Of a DNA stretch of 64,000 nt, positions 1-25,879 are shown in pieces. Origin of the DNA: Mesostigma viride (taxonomy: Eukaryota; Streptophyta; Mesostigmatophyceae; Mesostigmatales; Mesostigmataceae); the NCBI GenBank assembly GCA_009746045.1, contig RPFO01000022.1:4570702-4634701 (forward strand), read 5' to 3'. The notes under the pieces were generated by a model. That model ran no database searches, had not been told where the DNA came from, and was given only the letters and a program-made list of their open reading frames with translations. How positions within the stretch are numbered: position 1 is the stretch's first letter; every line of letters starts with the position of its first letter. A program made the translations under genes and the position numbers.

Positions 1-3000
1 GACATGGCGGCGCACCCTCAATCACGTACAAACCCCTTTCACGAACAGCTACTAGAGCTTAACCTACACGACCTACTGCGCTCCAGGGACAACGACCACA
101 CTTGGCTTGCAACACGCGACGGTCACCGCATCACACGCCGTCTAGACAGAATCTATGCCACGCACGCTTGGGCGGACCTTGTATGTCATGCTAGGGTAGA
201 TCGCTCTATCACTCTTTCGGACCACTACCCTTGTATTATCACCTTAACGCACCACACCCCACCGACGCGGGGACCCGGTATCCCCCGCTTCAACCGAGAC
301 TTATTGAGGGATCAAACATTCACGGCTCAAGTAAAAGCTTTTTGGCGAGAGTGGGTGGCCAGCATCCCTCACTATACCGATCATTGTCGATGGATGCAAG
401 CCGGCCTACAACATGTACTGCAACTTTCTAAGAAATACACTGCTGAGCTTAGACAACAGAAAGGCCATGAATACCGATGTTACGAACGTATTGTCAATCG
501 TCTACAACTTAAGCAAACACTCACTACTTATGACATGGCGAAAATGCAACAAGCCCAGCTAGCCTTGGACAAACTACGATACGAAAGACACGCTAACGCC
601 ATAGATGCGGAAAACCTTTGGTGGCACACAACGGGGGAAAAAATGAATAAAGAATATTTTGCACTCCTCCCGAAGCAACGAACACACACGCTGATAACTG
701 AAATTCACGACGACCAGGGCATCCACACCGACACCCATTCCATACTAAACAGCGGTCATCAATATTTTACGAAGCTATTCCGAAGTAAACCGCACCCTCA
801 AGCACCTCAAGCTATCCACCAAGTCCTTCAGGCGATACCACGGCGCCTCACCACCACGCAGCAGCAAGAACTAGATCAGACACCCACACAAGCTGAGACA
901 CAGGCTGCTATGCTCAAAATCAAACTCGGTAGTGCACCCGGAGTGGACGGCATCCCTGTAGAATTTTGGAGGAAGTTTTGGCCCGACCTTTCTGCCGGCT
1001 TTTACAAATGCGTCCTCGAAGTATGGCGCACAGGTATCGTCCCTGGCAACTGGGCAGAAACCGCACTAATCCTCATATTTAAAAAGGGGTCTAAAACTCA
1101 ATGGCAAAACTACCGTCCCATACGACTACTCACGGTTGCGTACAAAATCATCAGTAAAATACTACAACTACGCATTTACACAGTACTCGACGACCTAATC
1201 GGTCCGGAACAAGTCGGCTTCCGCGCTAACCTACACATAAACGATAGCATTACCATGCTTATGGACATAGTGGAAAAAGCGTGGCGCCACAACATACTCG
1301 GCATCATACTATTCTGGGATTTCAAAAAAGCTTTTGACCGCATGTGTTGGGACTACCTCGAGAAGACATTGCGCGGTTTCGGATTTGGGGCACTTTCACG
1401 CATGTCACCATCGGTATGATTAAATCGCTCTCATGGACCCTACTCCTAAACGGGCACTTCTCACGCACAGGCACTAGCTCTAGGTCACTCCCACAAGGCG
1501 ACTGCATGTCCCCGCTCCTGTTTCTTCTTGCGCATGCCGGGCTGTTCTTTTTGCACGCTCGCGACAACAGGATCAGGGGCTTCCCCATCCAAGGTAAACC
1601 GCGAGGTTTGTTCCAAACTGCTTATGTTGATGACACCACTAATGTCTGCACCTCCACTACCGATGTGCATGCTATCATGGAGAATATCACGACATACTCT
1701 ATGGCCTCTCAACAGCGGTGTAACGTGCAAAAGTCCACGGGGCTGCACATCGGGAGAGGATCCTCCCCCCGCTTATCACTCCCTAATCTGCCTGTGACAT
1801 GGGTCCAGCCAGACGGTCACCACCTATTACACAACTGCCCTATCGGTTGCACTATGGATGGACGTCTTGCTGAACACCCCACCTTTTTGTATGACAACAC
1901 AACACACAGTGGCAAACTCACAGGCATGCTCCAAGCGGCATCAAGATGGGCAGCGGTTCCCCGTCTCAGCCTACGGGGCAGGGTCCTCATCACCAACCAA
2001 ATGTTATTCTCCAAAGTGCTCTACTACTGCCAAGGTCACCCACCTAACGAGTACACCACCAAGATCATCCAACGAATCGGCAGCAATTTTGTTTGGAAAC
2101 AGCAGGGTATCATAACACACACGGTGCCGGGATGGATCGATCGGGACATGTCCTATATGCCATGGGTTCAAGGAGGCTTGGGCTTACATAATATGGAGTG
2201 GCGCTTATGGTCAGTGTACACCAAACAGATCCTAACCGCTTTCATAGGCGTAAACGCACACCCTGGTTGTATGTTGGCACAAGAAGCTTTCGCCACAACC
2301 TATACCCACAACAATGGTACATCATGGCACTTGGGGGCAGCAATACTTACATGTGCGCTCACTTCGTATAAAGGCTTATCATGGTACTGGGCACGTATGT
2401 GGAAAGGTTATAAGAACCTAAAACCGGACAGAATTGCTCACCCTACCACGCGGGAAGAGGTGGCACGCCAACCATTATATTTCAATGATTTGCTGCGCGA
2501 TAGTGAGCATAATGTGTTTGGTGTTTTAAGCGGCCGCAACCCATATGAGGGCTTTTTGACGGCCAACCCGCCGGTTACGCGAATCATCGATTTATACGCG
2601 GCTGACGGTGACCGATATCGCCTCCTAACATACACGGAAATCAGTGCGTGGATCGCAAACATGCCCAGCCGACCAGCTTGGGACAACCTTCTACAAGCAA
2701 TTCCCGCAGGATGGCATACCCTCATGACAACCCCACGCAAACCCCTACAAGTCGGGGAATGGGTGAGCTATTACCCGGATCGCGACACGTCCATACATAA
2801 GGGCTGCATCGTTGCGGTCGCGTCGACGGGCGTTACCATACAATTGCTCCAGGAGACACCCGACGGTCAAGGACTTCTCGGCAAATTGATTACATCGTAC
2901 GCCTACATTCCAGCATTTCAATGTCACCGCATTCGAGTGGTCCCGTGGTCACTGTCACAGGCGTGCATGTTACCCTGGACCCCACCACAGTGATACGCGA

Positions 3001-3861
3001 CACCACATGGCTACATGTTGGCAAGGGCGACTGGACACGCTTGCTCTAGACCCGCTAGAATTTGGGTGGGTCCTCACATCTGGCGGCACCCCCATGACGA
3101 AGTGCCTTTTCGAGTACACGGCAGACTGGGGATACCGGCTACTTCTACATAAAAATCATAGGATGCACCCGGGTCGCCTGCGCTGGCACCCCGAGTGGCC
3201 GGGCTACACCTGGATCAAGAACATTACCTTGGCAGTTGATCACCCATTGGTTGACAAACGGGCCACCGACGTCCAGCACCTGCTTATGCATCGGGCCATC
3301 GGGGTCAATTCCCAATTGCACCACCGGTACTCCCACGCGGCGGCGTGCTTATGCAACTTTCCAGATGAAACAATTGAGCACAGATTTCTGGACTGCCAAC
3401 TCGCAGGGGTTTGGCAATGGCTGCTGGGTATATGGGCCAAGTGGATGGCTATTACAGCTCCCCCCACCACCGTCACACTATCTACGGTTATTTTCGGCAT
3501 CACGGGATTACGGGACGCGAGCCTCACAGCCAACCAGATGGCATGGATATGGCTACGCACGACGATGCTTCACACCATATGGCAAGTTCGCAACGAGACC
3601 GTATTCACGTTACGTGCCGCGTACACGAGAGGTGCCGTGGTCCGCCGGTTTATCTCCTCTTGGAACCTGGCTATGCGTCGTTACTGGCTCCTGGCGACGG
3701 AACAACACAAAGTATGGGACCCGGGCCCTAACAATGACACCCCCAGCCCACTGGAAGTCTTCCATGCACTCATGGGCATGAACCAGGTCTTTACACGTAT
3801 GCCGGATGACGATATATCTACAGTACAATGGCTACCTTGGTCGCAGGGCGCGCCTTATTAA
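1..3861 (+). pseudogene. L1-type LINE ORF2 (endonuclease, reverse transcriptase, zinc finger), decayed
   Basis: The start is cut by the window edge. The first reading block (4-1419) opens inside the C-terminal part of an apurinic endonuclease domain, with the SDHYP motif near residue 72. It continues into a reverse transcriptase with SAPGVDGIP, NYRPI, EQVGFR and the motif-A block DFKKAFD. The frame then shifts; the second block (1344-2993) carries the LPQGDCMSPLLF motif B and a YVDD catalytic box. A third block (3007-3861) carries a Cys-rich CxC-H-C finger (CLCNFPDETIEHRFLDC), as in zf-RVT tails of plant L1 ORF2. At least two frame changes, near 1385-1419 and 2940-3010, make this copy non-functional as read. 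The order EN-RT-finger is that of L1-clade LINEs. Clade assignment is from motif recall; membership in a named family is not claimed. Confidence 0.9.
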
Positions 3862-3997
3862 TGCGGGCACCCCAATTTAGGCAAAACTAGGCATTTCAGG
3901 CTATTTTTGGCATACCTGGGTCACCTTAACTGTTATATGGAAATAAACTAACACCCATTTCACCGGAAATACAATAAACTAACACCCATTTCACCGG

Positions 3998-5425
<1,428 letters not shown>

Positions 5426-5429
5426 GAAG

Positions 5430-7190
5430 TTACTGACTTTGAATGACTGAATGACACTAGTATGGAGAGAGTCGTGCAGCTCTGACAATCAAAAAGCCAT
5501 GAGGTAGCCATGGCGCGCGCTGATTGCTGACGGATCGACAACGGAGCTCATAACTTTGAGAGTAACTTGAGCACTGAATTCGGCTGTGAATCAGTATCAC
5601 AATCGCTTCGTCTTTCTAAGACGCACATGCTGATATAATGTTTTCCCGACGCTATATCACGCAATATCTGGCGAGCAAACGCTCCTCTGCGCAAGGAAGC
5701 CTGGCGGCTGCGCTTGGCCCTGAAAATACGTCTACAGCTCCGGCTGCAGCTTCGCCCACCGGCCCACAAGGCAGTGGCGCCACTAGCCAAGCTCTACTAC
5801 TAGTGGTTGCCCAGCCCCCTCCCGGGCTCGCCTCGCCAGCAGCGTCGCCTGAACCCAAGCGCAGTCGCCCTGCCGAGCCGACTTTTGAGGAGCACTCGAC
5901 TTTGACGCCAGCCAGCCCGGCGTTTTTGACCAGCTCACCGAAGACTGCATCCTGAGCTATACGTGTAATCTGGGGGTCTCACGCCTCGCTTATCGAAATG
6001 TGCAAACACGTAGCAGCTCTTCCACTAGGGTCGCCTCGTCGATTCCTACCTTCGGAAGCGGGCCCATACGAATACATCCTCACCGCCCACCGCCCCCGGC
6101 TGCAAACATATACGCCCTCTTCTCCCTCCTTGGACGCTCCATCGGGGAGCTCTGGCCCCCCAAGCCCATCACCACCACCTTGACTGAATCGATCCTCCAT
6201 CCGCTCCCTTCAGGAGGCCCTCGTACAGCACGTGGCCCCCCTCGATCGCTGCAGATGTGGCGGCCATGGGCGGCACGCGCTGGCTGCCGAGCCGTCCCCT
6301 CCTCTCCACCATCTCCACCACCACCTCCACCCTCCTCGCCTCCTCCACCGCCACCACCCCCACCTCCGATGCCATCACCGCCCAGCTCCGCGACATCGAC
6401 CAGCGCAACGCCATCGCCATCGAGGTCGTGCAAAATGACCGCAGGCCTCACCGCCCAGGCGGTGAAGGACCTTGCCGCCAAGTCAGCCCCCGCCGGCCTG
6501 GCTGGCGCTGCTCCTTCCACCCAGACCTGGGTGGACATGCTTTTAAGCAGCACACCACATCCACCGGCAAGCTCCGCCGTCGCAGCCCAGCTGCAGCGGC
6601 AGACGCTTGACCTTGATCCGCGAGGAGGCCGAGCTCGCCAAGCGCAGCCTTAACGTCATACTCAAGAACTTCGACATGGAGGAAGGTGAGAATTCCGAGA
6701 AGCTTGCACGTGCGTTTTGAGAGCAAAATCCTTGATCGCATGGGCCTTCTTGGTGGGATTAAGCTGGTCGCCCACCGCCTTCCCCGCGTGCGCGGTAAGG
6801 CAGGGGCGCCCCCGCTTTTTCTCATCTTTAATTAAGAGCCCAGCGGACAAGATTTCGTTTCTCACACGCCGCAAGCGGCTCGAGAACACTCCCTTCACTG
6901 TGGACGACGACTTGACCCTGGCGCAGCAACAACGTACGACGACAGGAGCTATGGCTGCCCTACCTCCAGCTCCGGCAGACCAAGGCGGGACAGCCGGTGT
7001 ACAGGAAGGGGGAGGCCATCTACATCGGCCACAAGCCCTGGCACGCGACCCCAGCGACCACCGCGGCCCCAGCGACTCCAGCCGCCCCAGCTTAGGGGAA
7101 TACAGCAGCGGTACTGTAGAATAGTTAGACCGTGGCCTTGTACATGCACGCCTACTACAGGCACTATACCAGCTGATGCCTAGCATTTTT
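5430..7190 (+). pseudogene. Degraded LINE ORF1-like remnant
   Basis: Broken open frames run through this GC-rich stretch. The 5' part (5638-5955, 6000-6650) is Pro/Ser/Ala-rich and low complexity. The 3' part (about 6700-7124) reads SKILDRMGLLGG and then NTPFTVDDDLTLAQQQ across stops and shifts. That last block resembles the C-terminal DDDLTPAQ signature of non-LTR ORF1 proteins, and the same block recurs at 50720-50830 on the minus strand. I infer a decayed ORF1 whose ORF2 has been lost. The Pro-rich part could instead be host sequence. No intact protein is predicted. Confidence 0.5.
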
Positions 7191-7249
7191 AGTCATGTAC
7201 ATGTGTGCCTAGTATGATGTGCCACACTCCAGATGATGCCTAGCTTTAT

Positions 7250-7535
7250 TTCATTATGCAGTGCCCATATGCAGGGAGTCAGATCTCTGCTGAGACGCCA
7301 TGCCCTAGCTCTTGTATAGCCATGATGATGATCTTCCCCCCCCATGACAGGCTCCCCTTCGTTGGGTTGAGCTTGAGACTCTGGGGGGTGCAGGTGCCCT
7401 TGGTGCACCTAGAGCAAGTGTCGTTTACATTCCCTTGCACCCTTGCAGGAAGTAGCTCAGAATGTATGCCATATGCCCCTCTCTGGGATATGTGCTACAT
7501 ACACTCCCAACGGAGTTATGTTCCTAATTAATTAA
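7250..7535 (+). repeat. Short retroposon, copy 1, with CTCC-CAAC-GGAG 3' stem-loop and TTAA tail
   Basis: From about 7300 this matches 41060-41290 (shared blocks: GTTGGGTTGA, GCACCTAGAGCA, GGATATGTGCTAC) and, in reverse, 43340-43480. It ends with the stem-loop ACTCC-CAAC-GGAGT at about 7505-7517, followed by a TTAATTAA-type tail. The shared 3' end with RTE LINE copies in the window suggests a SINE-like element mobilised by the RTE machinery. Confidence 0.6.
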
Positions 7536-7993
7536 TGGAGAGAATTGTTAAGTCAAACATGTCTAACTCCTATTGGTTAATAAAAAATACCCATTTACCC
7601 GGGAAAAAAAAGATGTCTAACTATGTACTGTAGACTAAGAAGTCTCATCTAGTGAACTCGGCTGCATGTGGCGCTGACTGATCGACTCGGCTGTCCTCGG
7701 CTCCTGGCACGGCCGGATTGCGCAATAATTAGTTCCGGTCGCCGGCGGGGCCGCCCAGCTAGTCAGTATATAAGCTCACCGCAGGTGTGTGGATCATATA
7801 GAAGCTCCGCGGCGTCGGCTGGCAACTTCTGCATGAGCCCTGTATACGCACTTACGGCTGACTGTCCGGCAAGGCCGGACCACTACCACATAGAAGGAAA
7901 ACTTCTGGCCCGACGGACTTTGAGCTTCAGTTCACATCAGACGGCCGTTGCATGTGTCTCGCGCTTGGTATGATGCTGCGCAGTCACGTGTCT
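7536..7993. other. Non-coding stretch, possible body of a retroposon
   Basis: No supported gene. It holds a TATATAAG box near 7768-7775. It ends in GCAGTCACGTGTCTATGAAT, the hairpin-and-tail junction also seen near 39470, 46612 and 50172, so the last part is probably the 3' end of a retroposon whose tail is the following microsatellite. Confidence 0.4.
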
Positions 7994-8345
7994 ATGAATG
8001 AATGAATGAATGAATGAATGAATGAATGAATGAATGAATGAATGAATGAATGAATGAATGAATGAATGAATGAATGAATGAATGAATGAATGAATGAATG
8101 AATGAATGAATGAATGAATGAATGAATGAATGAATGAATGAATGAATGAACTGAATGAATGAATGAATGAATGAATGAATGAATGAATGAATGAATGAAT
8201 GAATGAATGAATGAATGAATGAATGAATGAATGAATGAATGAATGAATGAATGAATGAATGAATGAATGAATGAATGAATGAATGAATGAACGAACGAAC
8301 GAATGAACGAATGAATGAATGAATGAACGAATGAATGAATGAATG
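7994..8345 (+). repeat. (GAAT)n microsatellite, about 350 bp
   Basis: Near-perfect tetranucleotide array with one shift near 8150 (AACTGAAT) and several GAAC variants at 8290-8330. It follows directly on the CACGTG hairpin, so it is read here as an expanded retroposon tail. Confidence 0.95.
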
Positions 8346-8460
8346 ATGCAGGTCTACGCTGTTCGTATGTTCCGTGTAATTATTTTTCTAAATGAGATTC
8401 ACATAGTACTCCGTGGCAAGCCCATGCGCATGACACGCAAGTACTTGTACTTACTTGGCG
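8346..8460 (-). repeat. Dispersed repeat, inverted copy of 40760-40862
   Basis: This segment holds AATTATTTTTCTAA, TAGTACTCCGTGGCA and GCGCATGACACGCAAGTAC in the reverse orientation of 40760-40862. It is a shared repeat of unknown type with no coding capacity. Confidence 0.65.
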
Positions 8461-9187
8461 CTTGGCATGAAAAAAGATCCTATAACATTAGATCCTATGC
8501 GGCCCACAGGTGTATGGTACAACAGGGTAGAGGCCCCCACGCACACGTTATCAACCCCAGGATGATATCCCCTTTGCTACTCTAGCCAGGTCACCCATTC
8601 TCCAAGCATGTTGGATGGGATCAAGAACCATGCACCACTTGCAAACTGTATTTACAATTAGAAAGTAATACAAATCCAGTGCGTTCTTTGACAGCAGCAA
8701 GCTCAGCTATGTCACCTGCGAAGCAGCCAGAATTTGCTTTCGACACCAGAAAGCGAAACGTGCCTCGCCCATCAGCCATGCATCTAGCAACCCTCTGGTG
8801 ACGCAACTGACTAAAACAGTGAGAAAGGTCTGAAAACCACGCCAACAGAAAGGAGTGGCAACAACTTCAAGCCTACCAGAACGTGCTTGACATCTTCCGC
8901 ATACTTGTGAAATCAACAGCCTTCACGATGGTAGCGAAATGATGGAAATACCTAAGATGACCCAAATGGAATGAAATCCTTAGAACTGTGTTAAAAACAA
9001 AGGCAGGCCCCACCAAAACGTCAAGGGCCGTGACAGGTCCCCACAAATCCAATCTCCACGCTGACATGCTGCAACAACACGTGGCACTACTCATGCCCTT
9101 CCCTCCACCAACCGATGTCAAGTTGACAATACGCTCAAGAACCGCTCAAGAACCGCACGGCCATTGCCACCTCTGGGCAGATGCCAC
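8461..9187. other. 3' flank of ABCF5
   Basis: Downstream of the ABCF5 stop on the minus strand. No gene supported. A TTGTAA motif lies at about 8649-8654 on the minus strand; TGTAA is the usual green-algal poly(A) signal, so it is a possible 3' end, but this is weak evidence. Confidence 0.35.
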
Positions 9188-20706
<11,519 letters not shown>

Positions 20707-21048
20707 CGTGACAACGAATGCCTTTCCTTATAGCACTGGATACCTTCAATGCGAGGGAAATTGACTTCTCAATTTCCTGACGCACCAAACAGAATAAACT
20801 TTTTACGGAGCGAATCCGGCCGCAGAGGCGATGGCGACGTACTGTTGGTAATGCATGGTTGACGTCTCCGTGTAATTTGCCTGTTCATCGCAGGGATCAT
20901 CGCAATCTCGGGGCTGGAAAGCCAAGGCGCCAGCGTGACCGGTCAAGTCGTGACCGGTAGCAGCCAGCAAAACCTGTGAGTATTCAGGTGGTCCCGGACC
21001 CTCACGTAGGCCCGAGGAACAAGCTGGAAACACTGGAAAACGTACTGA

Positions 21049-21079
<31 letters not shown>

Positions 21080-22810
21080 GCCCACGCCGCACATGGGCAG
21101 CAGAGATTTGGAAACGGCCGAGGGCCAAGACACTGAACAGCATGCCATCACAAACACTTCACAAACGTACAAGAAACAAAGATACTCAGCAGGAACATGT
21201 ACGGTTGCAGGAAAACGTACTGTAACTTTGTCGTTGGTGTCCCCAAGGGTAACCTGAACTTATTGATCTAAAACTTCAGACGCTGTTGTTGTTGTTGATT
21301 CCAATGACGAGATTCTATACCTAATGGCCGAGGGCCGGAGTATCGTCTTCGTACGGTACGTTGGGTATCTGATGATGCAACCATAATGTCCAGTTCTTGT
21401 TGTTGTCGTTGCTTTAGCCTTCAAGCCGGGCAAGTACCGGTTCCGGTACCGATGGGCTACTGTAAAACCGGTAACCGACCCAACCCTAGTACCTTATGTG
21501 GCATACACCCCCCGCATTGGTAAGAAAACTAAATAATTATGAGGCTGGGCGCCGGCCAGCTGCAAACGATAAATAAAGCAAAAGAATTTTAATTAACTAA
21601 TTCCCGAGTGTAGTGAACTGTAGTTTTCGAAGCTACCAAACAAACAAAGAAAGTGTAAATAAATATTATTTTCCTGTCACGTGTGCAGCTTTCTCGCTAA
21701 CAAACAAAGAAATATTAAATCTCTGGCTGAAAAATGTGCTTTTCCTAGCCGTAAGAGCAGTGCATCCGGCTGGGTTATACAGAACAAAGTCAACAAACAA
21801 ACATTATTAAAATTTCGCAGCCAGTTCAACGGTTGTTCGGTAACCAAACAAACAAACTAATAATTAATTAATTGGGCGGGCACAGTAGCACTTTCAACCA
21901 ATAAAACGCTAATGTCTAATTCCGAAGGGCCTTTCGGCTGAGGGGAATTAAAACTACCAATGCGGGGGGTGTAAGCTGTGGCATACCTTGGTAAGCTAAA
22001 AGTGGAAAATAAACACTCCCATCCCCGGAAAAAAATAGTAGGCTGCCGGATAATTGGAGGAAAAGGTTGTCAACATCATCTTGATATGCTTCGAGGATAG
22101 GATGAGATAGATCTAGTTGAGTATCAAATTCTTTCTGACAGCAACTCCAGTCCTCTGACAGCAACTATCTCGATAGAGTAGATATTGAGAGAGATCGGGG
22201 TTCCATCAGGACGTCCGCCAAGCTCGGCGAGATCCAGCAGTCACAGATTGTCATATCGCCTCGTCACCGGGCCATGAACCCACGTGGGAGACTTTGGAAT
22301 GAACTAACTGACTGACTGACATATGGCAGAGCCTCTTTGGCACGCTGGAACATCCACGTGCACGTCCGCTTGCACCGTCTGGATCGTGTAAGATACCTTC
22401 TCAGCGCGCGGAATACGGCAATAGAGAAATCTTGCGCCCCACCCAAAAAACGCGGGAGTACTAAAAATACAGGCCAGAGGCTCTTGACAGATTCTGGCCT
22501 GGCCTTGCTGACGTTTGACACGTAAGGGGACAAGATGCACGGGGACGCGTGTTAAAACGGCGTTGACCAGGGCTGGACGCTGAAAGTGACCTTTTTCCTG
22601 GTTATAGATAAGCGACAGGCGGCTTGGCATGTGCAAGGGATGGGGTGTGACAGCAAAGACTTCTGTCTTGTTGGTACGTGCTGTCATGTCGCGTCCATCG
22701 AGGATGGCACATTGACATGGAGAAGAAATTAAACCCAACGGCTGGTAGCAGAGAATGGAAGCAAGTGCAACATCCAGAGGCCGCTCATATATTGATCACC
22801 TTTGATAACA
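20707..22810. other. Intergenic region with GTT-tailed repeats
   Basis: No gene supported. (GTT)n at 21049-21080 is followed by CCCACGCCGCACATGGGCAG and a shared block to 21107, matching 17348-17403 and 33739-33785. On the minus strand this is a short element ending in (CAA)n. AT-rich sequence with repeated AACAAACAAA motifs fills 21540-21880. Confidence 0.5.
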
Positions 22811-23649
22811 ATGGGGTTGCGAATTTTCCTACTGTGTCTGCTAGTGCTTGCCTTCCCGGCGATTGCCCTGGCGAGGCCCTCCTTCATCGACACAGGTCGC
22901 GATCCATACACAGCTGAGGTGTGTGCTTGCAATTTCTCATCAGCTTGAATCTGGATCCCTTTGCGCAGCCGTTTTTCTTTTCCAAGAATTCATGCTATCT
23001 TTTTCCTTGGATGGGGGTGGGGGTGGGGATTGGGGCGGAGGTGGTTCTTGGAGAAATGTAGGGAGGAAATCTCTCTCGTCAATCTGTAAAAGGCTAACTA
23101 CGATGGGAGGTTGCCTGTTGTTCTCTACGTAAGGATTGCAAAACCTTTGTAGTAAGAACTCGTGAGCAGCGAGTGTGCCGATTTGTGTAAGCTGAACTTG
23201 CCCGCATTCGTTGTGGATATTCTTTGTGACTTTTTGTGTTTTTGCCCGTCGCCGCCAGGTTGACATAACGGCCTTACGACAGGACGGGTTAAGCCTGCTG
23301 GAGACAAATACCCTTTATCGCAGTTATCGTGAAAACGAACACAGCGTCGGGTCCTGCATTCGCGAAATCTTCTCGGCGCTCCCGGACGTCGGGGTTGAAA
23401 ATATGCAGACAATTTTGAGAAGATCCGGAGCTGCTTTGATGGCTTGTGTGGAGAAGGTACGAAGAATGTTTTCCCCCTTCCGTTATCCCTTTATAATGTT
23501 AGAAGTCATTGCAATGGAGCTGCAGCCGGCAGCCGTCAACTCGTTTTCGAGGAGCGCAAACATGTGGCATACACATCAACCTTTTTCTGATGTCAATCTC
23601 ATTTATTCACATCTGCAACATGTGTTTGTCCTGTTTGCAGGGAGATTAA
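22811..23649 (+). CDS. Small secreted protein, 104 residues, three exons
   Basis: I do not recognise this family. Exons 22811-22918, 23259-23456 and 23641-23649 join in phase 0 through GT-AG introns; the last exon codes only two residues and the stop. Residues 1-21 form a clear signal peptide: a short basic start (MGLR), a long hydrophobic core and a FPAIALA cleavage region, so the mature protein would begin near R22. The mature part is about 80 residues with two Cys (in GSCIREI and MACVEK) that could form one disulphide, and is otherwise hydrophilic and probably helical. It has no GPI or membrane anchor. The ATG at 22811 is chosen because the signal peptide begins there. The gene stands alone between repeats. 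The splice model is mine and unconfirmed; the tiny last exon is the weakest part. Confidence 0.6.
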
Positions 23650-24990
23650 TCGTCGTCCTGCACAAGCTCTACGAAACTGTAGGATGATCCCGTCAGCAAC
23701 AGCGGGGTCACCCAACGGTTCCGTAGTACTACTGTGCGTTCCAAAGCAGCCATTCTTCCCGGCGTGGAACGTTGGCAACAGTTGACGTAGGCTTTTCGCC
23801 CTTCGGCGGTGAACGACGGCAACCTGTGGCAAAGGCGGATTCCTGCTTGACGGATCCTTGCAAGAGGGTCCACATGGCATTTTTGTTGACCGCCAACCCG
23901 TTCAGAGCAGGCAGGCCTTGGCAGGGATGGTTGGCCCCTCATCGCTGGCAAGGGAGCACAGGCGGCCTTCAAGTGTGTTTGCGCCGTGAGTCGTTATGCT
24001 TTGTGCACGTCGTGAGAAGGGGTAAACAACTCAGTTATCCTTCTTCCATGGTTCCCAGCCTCCTTGATTTAATGGCCAGCCTTCTCGATTGAGTGGCAAG
24101 CCTCCTCGATTGAGTGGCCAGCCTCCTCGATTGAATGGCCAACCTCGTCGATTGAGTGGCCAGCCTCCTCGACTGCGTGGCCTTGCATTGAGCGTCCCGA
24201 GGCAGCTGTATATATGCGGACTTGAAACGAGACTGTGTCAGCCCTGCACAGTGAAACACAAAAGAAGCCTCCTCTGGCATGGTCATTCAGCCACGTTTGG
24301 TTAACCTTGTCGATGCCTAGCCAGAAGAGAGGAAAGCAGGAGGAGTAGATCCAGACAGGCGGCATTTCGCCAGACACATTTCGCCATCGGTACCCATTCC
24401 GACATGCATTATGCCATCAAATACCTTCCCAGCCCCTGCAGATGTCAGGATCTTGTGCTGGCCCGGGCAGAAAGAGCAGAGATGGGATATTTTTAAACCT
24501 TTCTTATTTTTTTCCCCCCCACCTTGACAATCTCTGTCAAGGATCTCAGCATCAAGCAGCCCTGGTGGACCCTTACTTTCTTGTGTGCGGGTATTCACCA
24601 CCGGTGTGGGTATGACCTCGCTTCATGAAGTGGCCTATGGAAACCAGTTACACAAAGGTACATGCACACGTACATCAAGGAGACAACCAAAGAGTACGTG
24701 CCTGTGCACATGCTTGCAATGTCATATGCACACCAACCCAGGCATTCAGATCTGAGCCTTATTCATTGAGAGCCTGTTGGGAACTCCAGCTGCGAATACT
24801 TGGTTTGGTTTTCCATGGCCGCTGACCCTGTCTTTTATGTATGTGACAAACAGAACATTAAGTGAGACATTGTAAACATATATCCGAGTTCTGGCCTGCG
24901 CTGGTTGTCTCCTTGATATATCCGTCTCACAGTGACGAATATTTTCATGTTGTATTTATTTCATTATACACAATGTCAAACGCTAACTAA
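23650..24990. other. Intergenic region with a 21-bp minisatellite
   Basis: No gene supported. A 21-bp unit (CCTCCTCGATTGAGTGGCCA) is repeated about six times at 24059-24182; because 21 is a multiple of three it leaves open frames on both strands that are not genes. A TCAAGGAGACAACC retroposon end lies near 24675 and the reverse near 24898-24918. Confidence 0.6.
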
Positions 24991-24994
24991 TTGA

Positions 24995-25290
24995 ATGTCT
25001 ATCTTCTGATCAGGCACTCCGCAAAGGTGAAAACCATTTGCGTTCAGTGCCGGGCCGCGGAAAACGCGGAAAACGCGATCTGCAAATGAATCCGACCGGA
25101 ATCGAACTGGGGACCTCTCGCACCAATTTTGCTGACTATAGGACGGACGTCTCCGGTTACCATGGCATCGCCAACTTACACCTACAGTCATCCGCAAAAG
25201 TTCTCCTGTCCGGGGAGTGATGCAAGCCTTTCCGATTTGGTACTAGATAAATCACTCGAGATCTGTGTGTAGGAGTACTACACACGTGTC
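24995..25290 (+). repeat. Hairpin-rich SINE-like repeat, copy 1
   Basis: About 280 bp. It begins near CTGATCAGGCACTCC, contains an imperfect palindrome CGCAAAGG/CCATTTGCG and a block that on the minus strand reads AGTTCGATTCCGG, like a pol III B box, and ends with the palindrome TGTGTAG-GAGTA-CTACACA. Copies: 26285-26580 and three tandem copies at 42246-43340 on the minus strand. Confidence 0.6.
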
Positions 25291-25329
25291 TATCTGACCG
25301 ATAGATGGCAGTTTGATTGCAAGTGTATC

Positions 25330-25815
25330 AAGGAGACAACCAGCGCAGGCCATTGATGTATGTCCATTGATGGATTACTCGAGATCAATCATTTTACGTC
25401 ATTGTCGATGTAAGATCTGATTTAAAATTATGCAAATGAATCCCGTTGCTCAAGGGGGGCTCCGCAATGTATAGCAGCTAAGTATAACGTTGTCTCACTT
25501 AACATTAAGTGAGACAACTATTCCTGGACACATGGACCATGGTATATCAAGGAGACAACCAGCGCAGGCCAGTGAAATCGGGAGAATCCGGACCATGGTA
25601 AATTGCTGGAGCGCTGTTAGATCTTTTCCGCGTTTTCGAGTCGTTCAGAATGATGAATTTATGAATGGAGATGGAAATGCACATGTAGCCTTGAAATTAT
25701 GGTTGGCTTACGTAGAGCGACTAGATGACCTAGACGGTGGGGGCAGATCGGAAACAGCTTGCTTGATCATGATCAGGGCGTGTGTTTCGAGCCTAAGTGG
25801 CCGGGAGTGTCTAGT
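25330..25815 (-). repeat. TCTCCTTGA-ended retroposon copies
   Basis: Two copies on the minus strand, at about 25330-25352 (only the 3' end) and 25546-25810, share GGTTGTCTCCTTGA as fixed 3' end and have variable 5' truncation. Related copies: 30300-30842, 37037-37390, 41697-42175, 61975-62206 and 62299-62563. Confidence 0.6.
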
Positions 25816-25879
25816 GTCATGGTGCATCATCCTAGAGTGCCATGCAGCTCTTTCGAGACATCTGCAATCCCATTCTGCT

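Noticed and set aside
25080-25150. tRNA gene
   Set aside because: Only a B-box-like AGTTCGATTCC is present on the minus strand; the anticodon arm is missing and the T stem and acceptor stem do not pair fully.
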